64,000 nucleotides of DNA. Source: Erpobdella octoculata. Its lineage: Eukaryota; Annelida; Clitellata; Hirudinida; Erpobdellidae. The notes below the pieces were generated by a model. It had not been told where the DNA came from. It searched no databases and saw only the letters and a program-made list of their open reading frames with translations. Made by a program: the position numbers and the translations under genes. This document shows positions 49,601-64,000 of this stretch, piece after piece (positions within the stretch are counted from its first letter, which is position 1; every line of letters begins with the position of its first letter). The DNA lies in NCBI GenBank assembly GCA_963978895.1, contig OZ022241.1, positions 27,074,073 through 27,138,072 on the forward strand, in the 5' to 3' direction.

Positions 49601-51199
49601 TGAATCATGTGCAGAACGCATATCAGTGTTGATTTTTTCGACATACTGTTTCAGTGCTGGAAAATTCATTTCGGTCGAGCCATAAGTTTGTTGAAACAGT
49701 TTGTAGTATAACCTGAAAAAACAAAATTAGATATAAATTGAATGCATAGATTAATTAGTTAATAATGCAATACATAGATTATTCTTTATTAATCTGATTT
49801 TATCATTCTTATAACATTTCAATAAATCCAAACTACATGAATTTGTTGCAAATATTTATGAAATTTGATATCAAGTTTTTAAGAAGTTAATGTAATTGTA
49901 ACAAGTTAATATACCTGTAGCACCAAGACTTATCTGGACTGAAACGTCGATCTCCACTTATTTTATAATACTCTGAATTATACTGAGTGAGAAGATCAAA
50001 CTGATGTAGATGATACGCCCCAGAAGGTGAATAGCCAGTCTTGAATAAATCTTCAAATTTTTGGCATATGGACTCATCTACATCACGATACTTTAATGCA
50101 GCTGCAGTACAAACAGTATGATTGTGTTTGCCTTTCATGCTTATGAAGAGAGGGTACTCAGGCATGTGAGGATCCTTAGATCTAAAATTACACAAACATA
50201 CCATTACAATTGGAAAATAAAATTTAATTATTGAATGCTTACAGAAAATGTAAAAATGTCAAACTTTAATAACTTGTCATGGCTGCATGCGCAAACATGC
50301 ATATGTATTTTAAGTATTTTTAATTAACTAATGACCTTTTATTTCAGAGTTAAAAAATAATAACCTGCTGGGACGTTTAACCATGTTGCCGGTTGCTCAA
50401 AAAAAATTCTGTTCGCCTGAGTGTTAGGCTCAGCTGACATGGACAGTTAGTGTTTTTAATGCCATTATGACGGGTTTGATGTTGGCAGTGATACATTTTC
50501 TGCAAAATAAAATCCAAATACTATAATCATTAAATAAAACTATTATATTAACTTATCATATTTATTTTATATCAATGACACACAACCAAATCAAAACTAT
50601 TACACACACACACCTTAAACAATACTTTGTCTTGGCCAGGAAAAGTCCTCGATACCCGAAAAGTTTCAAAAGACAGATCTTGAAAATCCTTCAGCCACTC
50701 TAATACCTGTACTTCAGTTTGGATGCTGGCATGCATCGTTACTTCAAGCCCACTACCACTTTCAGAGCATGAATCAACCAGGTATTGCACTCCTGAAGGG
50801 AGAATATCCTAAGGAACAATATAATCAAAAAGAAATGCAATTAAAATTAATACTTTTAGATTTTAGATCGCTTCAACCACTACGTAAATTAAAAAATTAA
50901 AATAATTTAAATAACGTACTTGCAGCTTTGAAAGCATTTTTTCATTAATCTGAGAGCCACAAAAACCACATGCACGAATATTTACTTCGAAATCGCAATC
51001 TTTTGACGCCGCCATAATACAAGTTCAGATAAAATAAGAAAGATGGAGGATTTGGTTGGTTTTTCCAGGTCTCATGAATAATTAATGAGACCTCAAATTT
51101 TGGCCTTAAAAACTCCATGTCCGCCTCAACTAATCAAGTGCTGTTGAATCTCATGAATAATTAATGAGGCCTCAAGTCTTGCGTAGAAAAAAAAGGCGC
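46698..51199 (-). mobile_element. Mutator-like element (MULE) with 9-bp target duplication
   Basis: The long inverted ends (about 150 bp) begin GCGCCTTTTTTTTCTACGC on both sides and share GAGGCCTCATTAATTATTCA and CAGCACTTGATTGGTTGA-like blocks. They are flanked by a perfect 9-bp duplication GTGCCGCCG (46689-46697 and 51200-51208), the standard MULE length. The element is 4502 bp and its single gene is on the minus strand. Confidence 0.94.
47906..51015 (-). CDS. MULE transposase with FLYWCH/WRKY-like finger and SWIM domain
   Basis: Likely exons: 51015-50920 (start ATG; ACGFCGSQINEKML), 50808-50614, 50499-50365 (finger KMYHCQHQTRHNGIKNTNCP), 50181-49915 (FISMKGKHNHTVC) and 49712-47906. The last exon holds the MULE catalytic core: LVFVDAGGNMDRQNTRVF (first Asp), VVFMTDDSAAERKALKNVF (second Asp) and the CxxH block LLCSFHILQAFWRFLW. 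A SWIM finger follows (CCTCAVGETGGPCKHQSAV). Exon 3 has an in-frame TAA and its 135-nt length does not fit the next exon's frame, so this copy has at least one lesion there, or I misplaced a splice site. The final exon alone is open for about 600 codons. Confidence 0.9.
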
Positions 51200-52847
51200 G
51201 TGCCGCCGGATACCTTTGTTTTGATTCTCATTCTCTTTCGAACCTCCGATACTACAGCTCTGCTATCGGTAAACTTTATATTTGATTTTAGCAACTTATC
51301 TTTTAAATCTAGATAACTTCGGTTTTCAGGACTAATCAATAAATTGCAGGTGGAATTTCTTCTATTTAGAGATATTTTTTGCTTCACAAATAGAGTTCCA
51401 GACTTAACAAATTAAAATTAAACTAGAAATTCATTGTTCATATCTCCCATTCAAACGTAAGTGGCAAAGCTTTGGTAATTTGTTTTTAGTTTTTAAAATC
51501 ATGATTTACTGTGTATCTTTCAATTTGTTTCGTTTGTTGCATTGCACGTGTTTAATTATGTTATATTATTAATTATTATAAGATTATCATTATGCTCTAA
51601 CATTTTGTGTTTTACAAAAGGGTTGCAGATTGGAAAAATAAATTTAAATTCATTGTTCATATTTATCCTTCAAGGCTTCTGACTTCAATTGTTCCTTATC
51701 TAATATTGTTCATCATGGTTTCCTAAACTGACGAGCTTGCTATCAGCCTATCGGTAAATGAGAAATTTTTTTGGGCAGGTAAGTTTTTTTGTATGTGATG
51801 GCATTACAACCATTATTATTCACGAGTAGTTATGACTATAAGATTATGAATTAATTTATCGGTCTTATTTTTTTTTTACTTTTCAGAGGAAATTAGAAAA
51901 TTACATTTTAAAGAAAATCTTACATGCAACACCAATTTATTGTAAAAGTTTCACTGATATATGAGGTGCATGAAATTTGAAAGAAATGAAAGCAAGTGCA
52001 GTATTTTTGTTTTTCAACAAAATCATGAACAAAGTTCTCAAGCCAGCCTATCAATCTGCTGCTGTTTTGTTCAATTTATAATTGCATCATTTGCTAAATA
52101 AAAGTGGTACTCTTCGATTGTTCCAAATTGATGATCTCAGAAAACTCTCGGAAAATTCATTAAGTTAATGCTTTGAAAGTTTTTAATATTATTATTACTT
52201 CATGTTTTATTTCAATCTGTGTTTTATATCACATTTTTCAAAGCCACGGGTCAACATTTATTAACATGCCACATGTAGCGTTATATGCTTTCTGTAGACA
52301 TGACACTTAAAAACTAAGAACAACTCAAAAACTAAGAATAGCGATTTTTCCAAAAGCAGCTGTTGAACAGTGTGTGATAAATCTATTGTAAGCATTTATA
52401 ATCTTACAAGTATTTAAAATAAATATAACCTGTTGAGATATATGAGCGGATTTTAACATTATTGCAGCCGTTAACTAATAAATCCTTTTTTTCAGCTTTA
52501 GTCAATCATAATAAGCCTTTGCAGAAGATCACACTTGCAGAGTGGAACCAATACATTAAAGAACACTAATTAAAATTGAGGAAGTTCAGACGTAACTAAA
52601 CGAGCAAACCAAACAACAAAATTTAATGGAGGAACGGAAGAGCGAAAAGAAGAGCAAGCTGGAGCGGTAAAGCGTAAAAGCAACCGGGATCGGGAAAAGT
52701 AAAAGGGGCCGGAAAAGCGACGTGAGCAGAAATGCGACCAGGAGTGAGAAAGCGAACGGGAAAGCAAGCGGTTAAGGAAACGGGAGCCAGAGAGAAAACG
52801 ATAAAAAGCCTTTAAAATCCCCGGGCAACGCCGGGTAACCCAGCTAG

Positions 52848-53247
52848 TTTGGATATAAAGTAGTATTCCATCCCCAATAAAGCTCCATCCCCAAATTATT
52901 GACCGACAGGCCTCAGTTATTTGATTGGCATATAGTCAATGAGTGAGACAGTGTTGTTGGCTTCTTATTGTTAGATAAAAACATTAATGTAAGATAATTA
53001 AAATAGAATGCATAAAATAGTTGCACAAATTAAACTTCATAACAACATGCATTACAAACGGCTATCTACATGGGCATGTTTCTATCACGGTAACAATATC
53101 AATTTGACCTGATCATACAGTCTTCGTAATCATTTTCATAGAGTTGAAGTATTTATTTATGGTTTTTTTTTTTTGCATGTTTGGTTTTACGGTTTACTTA
53201 TAATAAATGTTTGATAAGTTGATTGTTGCCACTACGTATTAGTTTCA
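52848..53247. other. Spacer between Helitron and hAT
   Basis: AT-rich, no gene or element end seen. Confidence 0.45.
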
Positions 53248-53367
53248 GTTCTAGCCAGGCATGGTCCCAACATTGGAGATGCATCCCCCCCTAGCCTAAG
53301 TGCTCATTTTTTTTCAATGGATAAATAAAGTTAAACGTACTACCAAACAACCCGCCGCAAACGAGTA

Positions 53368-55313
53368 GGGGAGAGTAGTACCAAATGGCCACACAATTTT
53401 ACACTTTTATTCAAATCAATCATAACATAACATAGTTTATTACAAGACGCAGGCAAAGCCTATATGCCCCGACAGTAATCATACATAAAAACTATAAGTG
53501 ATAGAAATAAAAATGTTTCACATAATCAAAGCAAAAACATTCCACTACTGAAAACCGCTCATTAAAACTTTTCAAATTATAACAATTTTATAAAAAACGA
53601 TAAATAACGCAACCTCTTCCAAAATTTCTGACTGGCCATTCAGTACAACCTGGTAGTATTGAATGGCCACCCCCAAGTACTCAATGGCCACTCATGCAAT
53701 TTTTATTATAGAAGACACAATTCTCAACAAATGGTAAGCCAAAATAATTTATTTCACAGAAAAATCTTTATTATTGTTAATTAAAAAGTAAAAAATTTTT
53801 TTTGTCATTTTATTGAAAAGTTGTAGCCTATAAACCAAGACTATATGCTGAAAAGTCAAAAGAAAATTTTATATGTCCATTTCTGCGCTTAGATTTTTGA
53901 AGGATTGGATCTCCTAGTTTTACAACAATCTGATCCATATCAGCCTCACAAATCCCTTTATCTTTAGATAAAAATTTGGCTTCTTCGGTGTCTTTATCTT
54001 TGTATACAAATTTCAAAAAATCAGCCGAAACTTTATCCTCTTTTACTTCAACAATTTTGCCTACATAATAGGTTTTTGAGTCAAAAACATATTCAAAAAG
54101 ACACCAATCCCCTATTTCTATCTTGGCGCTGTCAATGCTAAAATGAGGATCTTTACTGGTGAGCATATTTTTGAATGTTGATTTCCCGTCAGGCTCGATG
54201 TCTGGGAAGCTTTTAGAAATATCCCTTCTTGCTGCAAGTTTTGATGTTTTTAACTTGCATCTCCTCAAATCTCTTTCTGTCCTTTCTTTCTGCAAAACAT
54301 TCTTTACAGGAGTATCTGTCAATATGGTAGAAGACAGTTTCTTCCGACCCCCACCTCGTTTGCAAGCTGCAGCTTTCGGAAAAGGGCGGATCATCTGAAG
54401 CGTTGCCGATAACTCTGATCCACTGGGTTCGACAACGACCATAGAGCTGTTGGGAGTTTGAACTTCTTCTTTAGTCACTCAACCCATAACCCATTTTTGA
54501 GGCATGTATTAAATACTCTTTCAACTGAAGCTCTTCTTCTGAACTGAAAACTCTCATCGATGATTGAGAATAAGCTTTACTTTCAAAACTATCTCCTCTG
54601 CGAATTGCATCCAGTCTACGCCTCAGTGATGTTCTACTCACTCGGTGCTTCTCAGCTGCATATTTAACTGGCAAGCAAGCTTTCAAAACATCTTCTACTG
54701 CTCTTTCCATGTTTTTTTGGGACCATCCCCCCTTCACAGCTGTAGATAGTCTGTTTCTCATTCTGAAACATAACCATAACAACATTAAGTAGTGATTAAT
54801 ATGTATATGTCTTCAATATATTAAACAATTTCATTATATTACATTAACATTTTGATCAACCTAAACACATTTATGAAAATATAAACATTCAGCAATACTG
54901 AATAACTATGGTCATTCAGTACGACCTTACAGTGACCATTTAGTACGAACCGAGATGTACGAGCATTTTAGTCTGCTACGAGCAAAATAATAATTTTTGA
55001 CATCCAAACTTTAGATTAAAATATTAATCAAACATCTCTTTATTTACTAAAAAATCTTACAAAATATAAACTTAAATATTTGATAAGAATAGAATAGTTC
55101 TGACCTGACTCGTTTTCACTTTTTCGTGCGAACAAACAAAAAGCTCTATAAATGCTGAACGAAATACACGAGAGACAAAAGAACAACACTGAACAAAGAG
55201 TTCATATATATACGCATTTTAAAAAAGAGATGAGCGTAAAAAATAATTTAACAAATGAGAAAATCTCAGTGGCCGTTCTGTACAGTGGCCATTCATTCCG
55301 GTTCTCCCCTGCC
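53368..55313 (-). mobile_element. pogo-like transposon, internal deletion derivative
   Basis: The inverted ends are TAGGGGAGAGTAGTACC left and CAGGGGAGAACCGGAATG right (reverse-complemented), each leading into ATGGCCAC. Subterminal GGCCATTCAGTAC-type motifs repeat near 53633, 54910 and 55270. A TA target duplication is not evident. It carries two coding remnants of one transposase. Confidence 0.75.
53828..54785 (-). pseudogene. pogo transposase remnant: Psq helix-turn-helix and C-terminal tail, DDE core deleted
   Basis: The first frame (54785-54471, 104 residues) carries a Psq/CENP-B-type helix-turn-helix: WSQKNMERAVEDVLKACLPV, KYAAEKHRVSRTSLRRRLDA. The second (54478-53828) carries the region that follows the DDE core in pogo proteins: IRPFPKAAACKRGGGRKKLS and STILTDTPVKN. 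It ends in an acidic/basic tail (IEIGDWCLFEYVFDSKTYYV). The DDE nuclease (about 350 residues) is missing at the junction near 54475 and the frames overlap out of phase. It may still encode a DNA-binding protein, but not a transposase. Confidence 0.82.
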
Positions 55314-55578
55314 TAGATAAACTTATAAAATATAAAGAAATCTGTTGGCATCATCAATGCGCAATTAATATCTCATTACTACAACAAAGTTAGATATGCT
55401 TGACCAACCGAAGGTGATTATGTCCTGCAACTAGCAATTTATAAATGATAAGGTGATTCTTGTTCAGTTTTCAGTTGTTTTCGGGGTTTCTATTTATCGT
55501 TGTTTGCTGGCGTTGTTTAAAATTATTTTTAAGAAAAATTGAGCTTATGCGAGTTTAGAAAACTAGTTTTTCTATATA

Positions 55579-55871
55579 CACTGGACCCTCGATATTGCGC
55601 CTGTGGATAAAGCGCGCATTCGATTATAACGCCGATTGGATGATGGATCCCCAAAAAAGCACAATATTTTATTCTATTTATTATTATTCTTCTTATTATT
55701 TATTTATTTTTAATTCGAAGTGGTTGTCTATAGGCGTAAAGTCTTCTAAACCACTATAATAAACGTTATCTTTATCTTATCTTATGTCTTGTGATTCACT
55801 ATAACGCAAATTGGATATAGCGCAAATTTGTCGTTGGACCCGAAAATCCGCGTAATATCGAGGATCCAGTA
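55579..55871. mobile_element. Tigger/pogo-like MITE
   Basis: Inverted ends CACTGGACCCTCGATATTGC left and TACTGGATCCTCGATATTAC right (reverse-complemented), flanked by TA on both sides. Near-end copies of TATAACGC and ATATAGCGCAAAT lie inside. About 293 bp, non-coding, inside the hAT at 53256-56273. Confidence 0.82.
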
Positions 55872-56329
55872 TATATATGCATTAATCGAAAAGGGAAAAT
55901 ACACTGTTCTCCGTGAAGTCTAAATCAAATCAAAGAATCATTTGATTAGGCGCTCCCTTAAAGGTGGTAAAGTGAACGACGAACGTCTCAACGTGTTAGT
56001 CCTTATGTTGCATACACAAGGAACACGAATTTTTTTTTATAGAAAACGTTATAAACAATGTTTCGTTAACAAATTGAAAACTGGATTTGTCATGACATTT
56101 TATATTATTCTCATTTTGCTTGTTTGACTTGGAATATTAATAATAATATAATATAGCACGGCATGTTATTGAAGTGTCCATTGGATTTATGCTTTCATGT
56201 TTGGTTCTGCTAACTCTAAATCAACAATAAATTTATTATCCCCCCCCACCAGAAAATCCTGGGACCGCGCCTGCTTCTAGCGTATCACTAAAAAGTTTTG
56301 AAAAGGAATGAAAAGCAAAACGAAAATAG

Positions 56330-56625
56330 TGACTGTTATTTTTAATAATGAAAATAGAATAGAATAAGAAAATAATTTTTGAGATTATAATGGAAATAGA
56401 ATAGAATTTTTTTTAGCAATGGTAATTAAAATTGAATGGAAATTAAAATTGAAATAGGAATTATTTTAAAAAAAATAATGGAATTAGAATTGAAATTATT
56501 TGAAAAAAATTAATGGAATTAGAATGAAAATTATTTTATTAATGTTAATTAGAATTAGAATGGAAATCTAGGAATTCAAATGGAAATAGGAATGAGAATG
56601 GAAATTATTTAGTGAATAGAAATAA
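56330..56625. repeat. GAATTAG-rich degenerate array
   Basis: Degenerate units like GGAATTAGAATTGAAATTA, akin to 46020-46330. Confidence 0.75.
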
Positions 56626-56628
56626 CAC

Positions 56629-56868
56629 TGGGTGCTACATTTATTCATCAACTTGTATTTTTAAAATTGCTTTAACTGGTTTGAGACTGAGTTTGACTAT
56701 CTTCAGTTTGCAGTCTTTCTTTTCATTCATTAATAAATTATTAAAGATACCAAAAAAATACTGATAGTCAAAATTTTTTTTGACTATCTTCAGTCTGCAG
56801 TCTTTTTTTAATATCTTTAAGAATTTATTGATGTAAAAAAAGTTGATGAGTAAATGTAGCACCACCAC
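56629..56868. repeat. Inverted-repeat MITE, GGTGCTACATTTA family
   Basis: The left arm GGTGCTACATTTATTCATCA pairs with right arm TGATGAGTAAATGTAGCACC. The interior matches 45800-45940. No coding content. Confidence 0.75.
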
Positions 56869-57079
56869 CCCTACCTAAAAAACTCATCGAATTTGGAAAA
56901 ATTGCAGGACCCTCCGATTTGGCCTGGGGGGGGGGCTTGCGCCCCTCATTTTCACTATAAGTGTACAAAATGTTTTAAAAAAATTAAACCCACTGACACA
57001 AGCTATGCAAGTAATTAAATGAATATTGCAACAATAAGTTTGAAAATATTTTTTATGCTAAAATTTTAATAATTTTCAG

Positions 57080-57260
57080 AAAATTTGCGACCAAGAGGTT
57101 AATAATCTCATTAAGTTCAATGTTTTTGTGTTCAAACATTAGAAAAAAATCATCCAACTTGTCTTCTGTCATTGTACTTCTGTGATTAATTTTCACAAAT
57201 GTAAAAACGGAACTTGCATTTTTTACACCAGCACTTGTAACAAGTGGAAGCAGAAATAAT
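57080..57260 (-). pseudogene. hAT transposase C-terminal fragment
   Basis: The minus strand reads FVKINHRSTMTEDKLDDFFL and MFEHKNIELNEIINLLVANF, matching the RSTM...eLd.l.LM.vE...d..di...F pattern after the SER motif in ZMYM1-like hAT proteins (compare KTYLRSTCGGERLNFLLLMA at about 11735). No ends identified. Confidence 0.6.
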
Positions 57261-58541
57261 ATTGTTTGAAAATACTTTTACACCTTCAAATTATTTAGCA
57301 AAATATATTTAATTGTGCATAATTTTGAACTTGACTTCGATTGAGAATATCACATTATTACTACTATTATATGCAAATATTTACATGCTTTTTATAATGT
57401 TCACGACAGCTCTTAAAAGCATAGATTTTTCTAAAAAGAAAGAGAAAAAATGAGATAACCACATAACTACATAGCAACATCTGTTTCCATAGTCTTAATA
57501 CTTATAAAAAAACAACAGGTGATAATATATCAGCTTTAAAGTAAGATTTAATGTATTCTCATGCTTTTGGAAGTTTTGAGAAATAAAAAAGTATACATGA
57601 AAAATGAAATACTAATTGGGTTTAACTTGTCTGTCATATGCATAGATATCTATGGTCATATGATTTACCATTTTGTCCAAAATGAACTTTTTTTTTAATT
57701 AATCAATGTGAACATATAGAAATCGCCATTTATGGAGCTATTAAAGGGCTGTTCACATTGAGGAATTGCTAATTTTTCATCAGAAACTGCATTCATTGTT
57801 ACTGCAAATTTTTGAACAGTGTAAAATTCATTTCCTGAATATTGTCAATTCTCTCTGAATCAAGAAAATTTCTTCATACCTACACATTTGTTGGATCCCC
57901 TCCCTCCCCATAAGCATTCATACGCAAAACATTTACTTCATACACACCCCCTATCAGTGCGTATGTAATATATGAACAAGAAATTTGAATTAAAAAAAAG
58001 AACATAATAAATAACAAGTAAACCGTAAAAACGAGTTTTTTATACAAATTCCTTATAATTCAAGATTCGCCGGCTTTTCATTTATTGCAAATTTTTCTTT
58101 TAAATTTAATTGAATTGTTTTCGTACCTTTTGTTAATTCTACAAAAGTTGACCCTTAACCTAAAAAAACTGATGGTTTATTTCTCTACAGAAAATTTTGA
58201 ATGTTTAAAATTTGATTTAATTTTAATCTGTCTTTCATTTAAATTTTGCCTCTTCGTTCTGAAAATTTGATAGAATGTAAAGCCCTTGATGACAAATAAG
58301 TCCACAAAATTTCAGCTTGATTGGATAACAGGAAATTGGTTTTTAAGAGACAAAAGTAAGTTAATATAGAAGATTTAAAAAGGCACCATTTTAGTACCTT
58401 GTTCCTCCTCCTGCCATCAAACTTACTATACGGTACTGCCATTTCCAACAACACCATCATATTTACCTTTTTTGACAGTTTATTTTTAAATTGTTTATTT
58501 AGAAATATAAATTATTTAATCTAAGCAAACCATTAAAAAAA
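57261..58541. other. No recognisable gene
   Basis: AT-rich, probably DDX18 3' flank. Open frames at 58085-58270 and 58239-58460 have no family resemblance. Confidence 0.45.
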
Positions 58542-62576
<4,035 letters not shown>

Positions 62577-62647
62577 CTGAGATAATAAAATAAAACATAT
62601 AAAATTTTCTATGCATGTATGTTAGCAATCTCGCATAACGTGGCAAC

Positions 62648-63996
62648 TAGAGGTGTGCACGGTAGTGGGGACAGCGGGAATACCGCGGATTTTGCGGTAT
62701 TACCGCGGAAATGGGGACAAATGAGGTGGGGATACCGCGGGGATGGAAGCAAACGTTGCGGGACTACCGCGGGGATGGGGAAGAGTTTTTGCGGTATCAC
62801 CGCAAAAATAAAATAAGTTTTTTATAAAACAAAATTGTTTCCAATTAACCGAAAATGTATCGAGTCATACATATCATTGTTTATGTTTTTTAATCTTTGC
62901 AACGTGCTGTTGTTTATCGCTGATATATTGAGTTACCGAAAGTTTTAAAGTCATGGGTTGCATTATTTGTTAAATTTCCAAGGTCCTAGTTTGAATTTTT
63001 ATTTAAATATGGAAAAGGCTGAAATTCAAAAATTAGCTGCAACAGTCAGTACTTTGTTCTTGCGCCCTTACATTTAACACTAACTTTAACTCCGGTGACA
63101 AGCAATGAAATGCGAGACTGCAATTAAAGGTTTGATTAATTTGCTTTCACATTATTAGGTTTTACATATAATTGAATTTTTTTAAATTTTGTTAGAAATC
63201 TTATAAAGCTCGTTCATGATGTAACACTACACATTTTGAGCCCCACAAGTGCCACAAGATGACTTCATAGTATAGTACTATAGATTGTCATAAAACATCA
63301 ACTAGTCAAAAATGAAAACTTGAAGACAACTTTTATGCAAACTTGTACTCTACAAACTCAAAAAGCTCAGTTTCGAATGAGGTTTTGTTATAAAACTGTT
63401 TTTATATTAAAAGCATGAAATGTTTCTTAGACCTCAGTAATAACCTATAATTTAGCTTGTTCATTGTTACTAATTAATTATGCTTATATGAGCAGCTAGT
63501 TTCACAATGTTAATAATTATTTTTATAAGGTTGCTGACTATTTGGCATTCAACGATGAGTTTATTGGGAAAGAAATGGCCAAAACTGTCAAGTGGCAAGG
63601 ATTATTTTGAGTGTGCCAGCAGCAAGCACCTTCTCTGAGAGAGCATTCTCTATGGGTGGGTTAACCATTAGTGATCGAAGAACTCAGCTAGGTGGAAAAA
63701 CATTGATGGACTTTTATTTAGTCATGGACATAAATAAATAAATTGTATTGAATCATATTACGGTGTTATTGCAATTCTATATATCAAGACATAAGTTATA
63801 GTTGCATTGAAACGATGTATGGAAAAATAATGACTACTACAGAATTGATTAAAAATGGGGATGAACAGCGCGGGGATGGATGGGGACGGGGATCAAAGAT
63901 TGGAAAACTGCGGGGATGGTTGGGGATGGAGATGATGCTGGTGGGGATGACACTCGCGGGGATGGGGACGAAAAGTCGTCCCTGCGCACACCTCTA
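62648..63996 (+). mobile_element. hAT element at the right window edge
   Basis: Inverted ends TAGAGGTGTGCACGG (left) and TAGAGGTGTGCGCAGG (right, reverse-complemented). The left flank GTGGCAAC (62640-62647) is matched by the last four window bases GTGG, so the duplication is cut by the edge. G-rich repeats (GGGGATGGGG, TACCGCGG) fill both arms. The 1349-bp element keeps only a transposase C-terminus. Confidence 0.88.
63530..63742 (+). pseudogene. hAT transposase C-terminal fragment
   Basis: Reads VPAASTFSERAFSMGGLTIS, DRRTQLGGKTLMDFYLVMDI and a stop, the hAT dimerisation motif. An upstream piece (LADYLAFNDEFIGKEMAK-like) is out of frame or stopped. Inactive. Confidence 0.82.
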
Positions 63997-64000
63997 GTGG

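Larger units (their letters stand above)
46333..52847 (+). mobile_element. Helitron split by a MULE insertion
   Basis: The 5' end is A|TCTTATATATAAAAATGAAA with a TTTG run. The 3' end is the hairpin CCCCGGGCAACGCCGGG then TAACCCAGCTAG, followed by a host T. The A/T insertion signature and matching family features support one element of about 2.0 kb interrupted by the 4.5-kb MULE at 46698-51199. The alternative, two separate Helitron ends flanking by chance, is possible because no intact empty copy is available. Confidence 0.68.
53256..56273. mobile_element. hAT element containing nested pogo and MITE insertions
   Basis: The ends CAGGCATGGTCCCA (left) and CAGGCGCGGTCCCA (right, reverse-complemented) are followed by G/C homopolymer arms. 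The flanks GTTCTAGC (53248-53255) and CTTCTAGC (56274-56281) are an 8-bp duplication with one mismatch. No hAT transposase remains; most of the interior is a pogo derivative plus a MITE. Interior sequence near 55350 (GCGCAATTAATATCTCATTA) matches the hAT MITE at 23152-23781. Confidence 0.8.

Noticed and set aside
52570..52767. A Ser/Arg-rich small protein on the minus strand
   Set aside because: It is the reverse reading of the purine-rich Helitron 3' region, also seen at 1947-2150.

Overview
The window is AT-rich animal nuclear DNA with spliced genes (GT-AG introns) and a dense, nested load of transposable elements. The conserved proteins are metazoan (type I fatty acid synthase, CCR4-NOT deadenylase, DDX18, a CIB calcium-binding protein). 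The transposon mix (hAT, Merlin-like, MULE, pogo, Helitron, CR1-like LINE, tRNA-derived SINE) and the very long (AT)n tracts suggest an invertebrate. I cannot name the species.

Host genes: (1) 2149-5820, minus: CNOT7/8-type deadenylase, exons 1-5; the last exon(s) are not seen. (2) 27719-28714, plus: a complete six-exon CIB-family EF-hand protein of 184 residues. (3) 29210-42116, minus: a complete fatty acid synthase. I resolved 32 coding exons that join without a frame break into 2563 residues (KS-MAT-DH-pseudoMT/pseudoKR-ER-KR-ACP-TE). It is tail-to-tail with the CIB gene, about 0.5 kb apart. (4) 58542-62576, minus: the last five exons of DDX18; the 5' part lies beyond the right edge or was not found.

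Mobile DNA, left to right: a hAT fragment and a short Helitron next to CNOT7 exon 5; a decayed Merlin-like transposase (6.1-6.6 kb); a complete but broken hAT with 8-bp target duplications (8578-12115) carrying a SINE; a CR1-like LINE with an intact 954-codon endonuclease/RT (12892-15756); a 6.4-kb inverted-repeat element (16305-22719) with subterminal tandem arrays, an intact ISXO2/Merlin-type transposase, a DUF4806-like spliced gene and nested Helitrons; hAT-like elements at 23152-23781 and 26503-27207; a Helitron in a FASN intron; a 4.5-kb MULE (46698-51199, 9-bp target duplication) lying inside a Helitron (46333-52847); a hAT (53256-56273) containing a pogo deletion derivative and a MITE; a mariner-like MITE and long AT tracts in DDX18 introns; and a last hAT (62648-63996) whose right target duplication is cut by the window end.

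The points most worth following are the two-gene element at 16.3-22.7 kb, the tandem repeat in FASN intron 10 that copies the 5' splice site every 30 bp in an open frame, and the MULE-in-Helitron nest. I assigned splice sites by eye from GT/AG signals, reading frame and family conservation; no transcript evidence was available.
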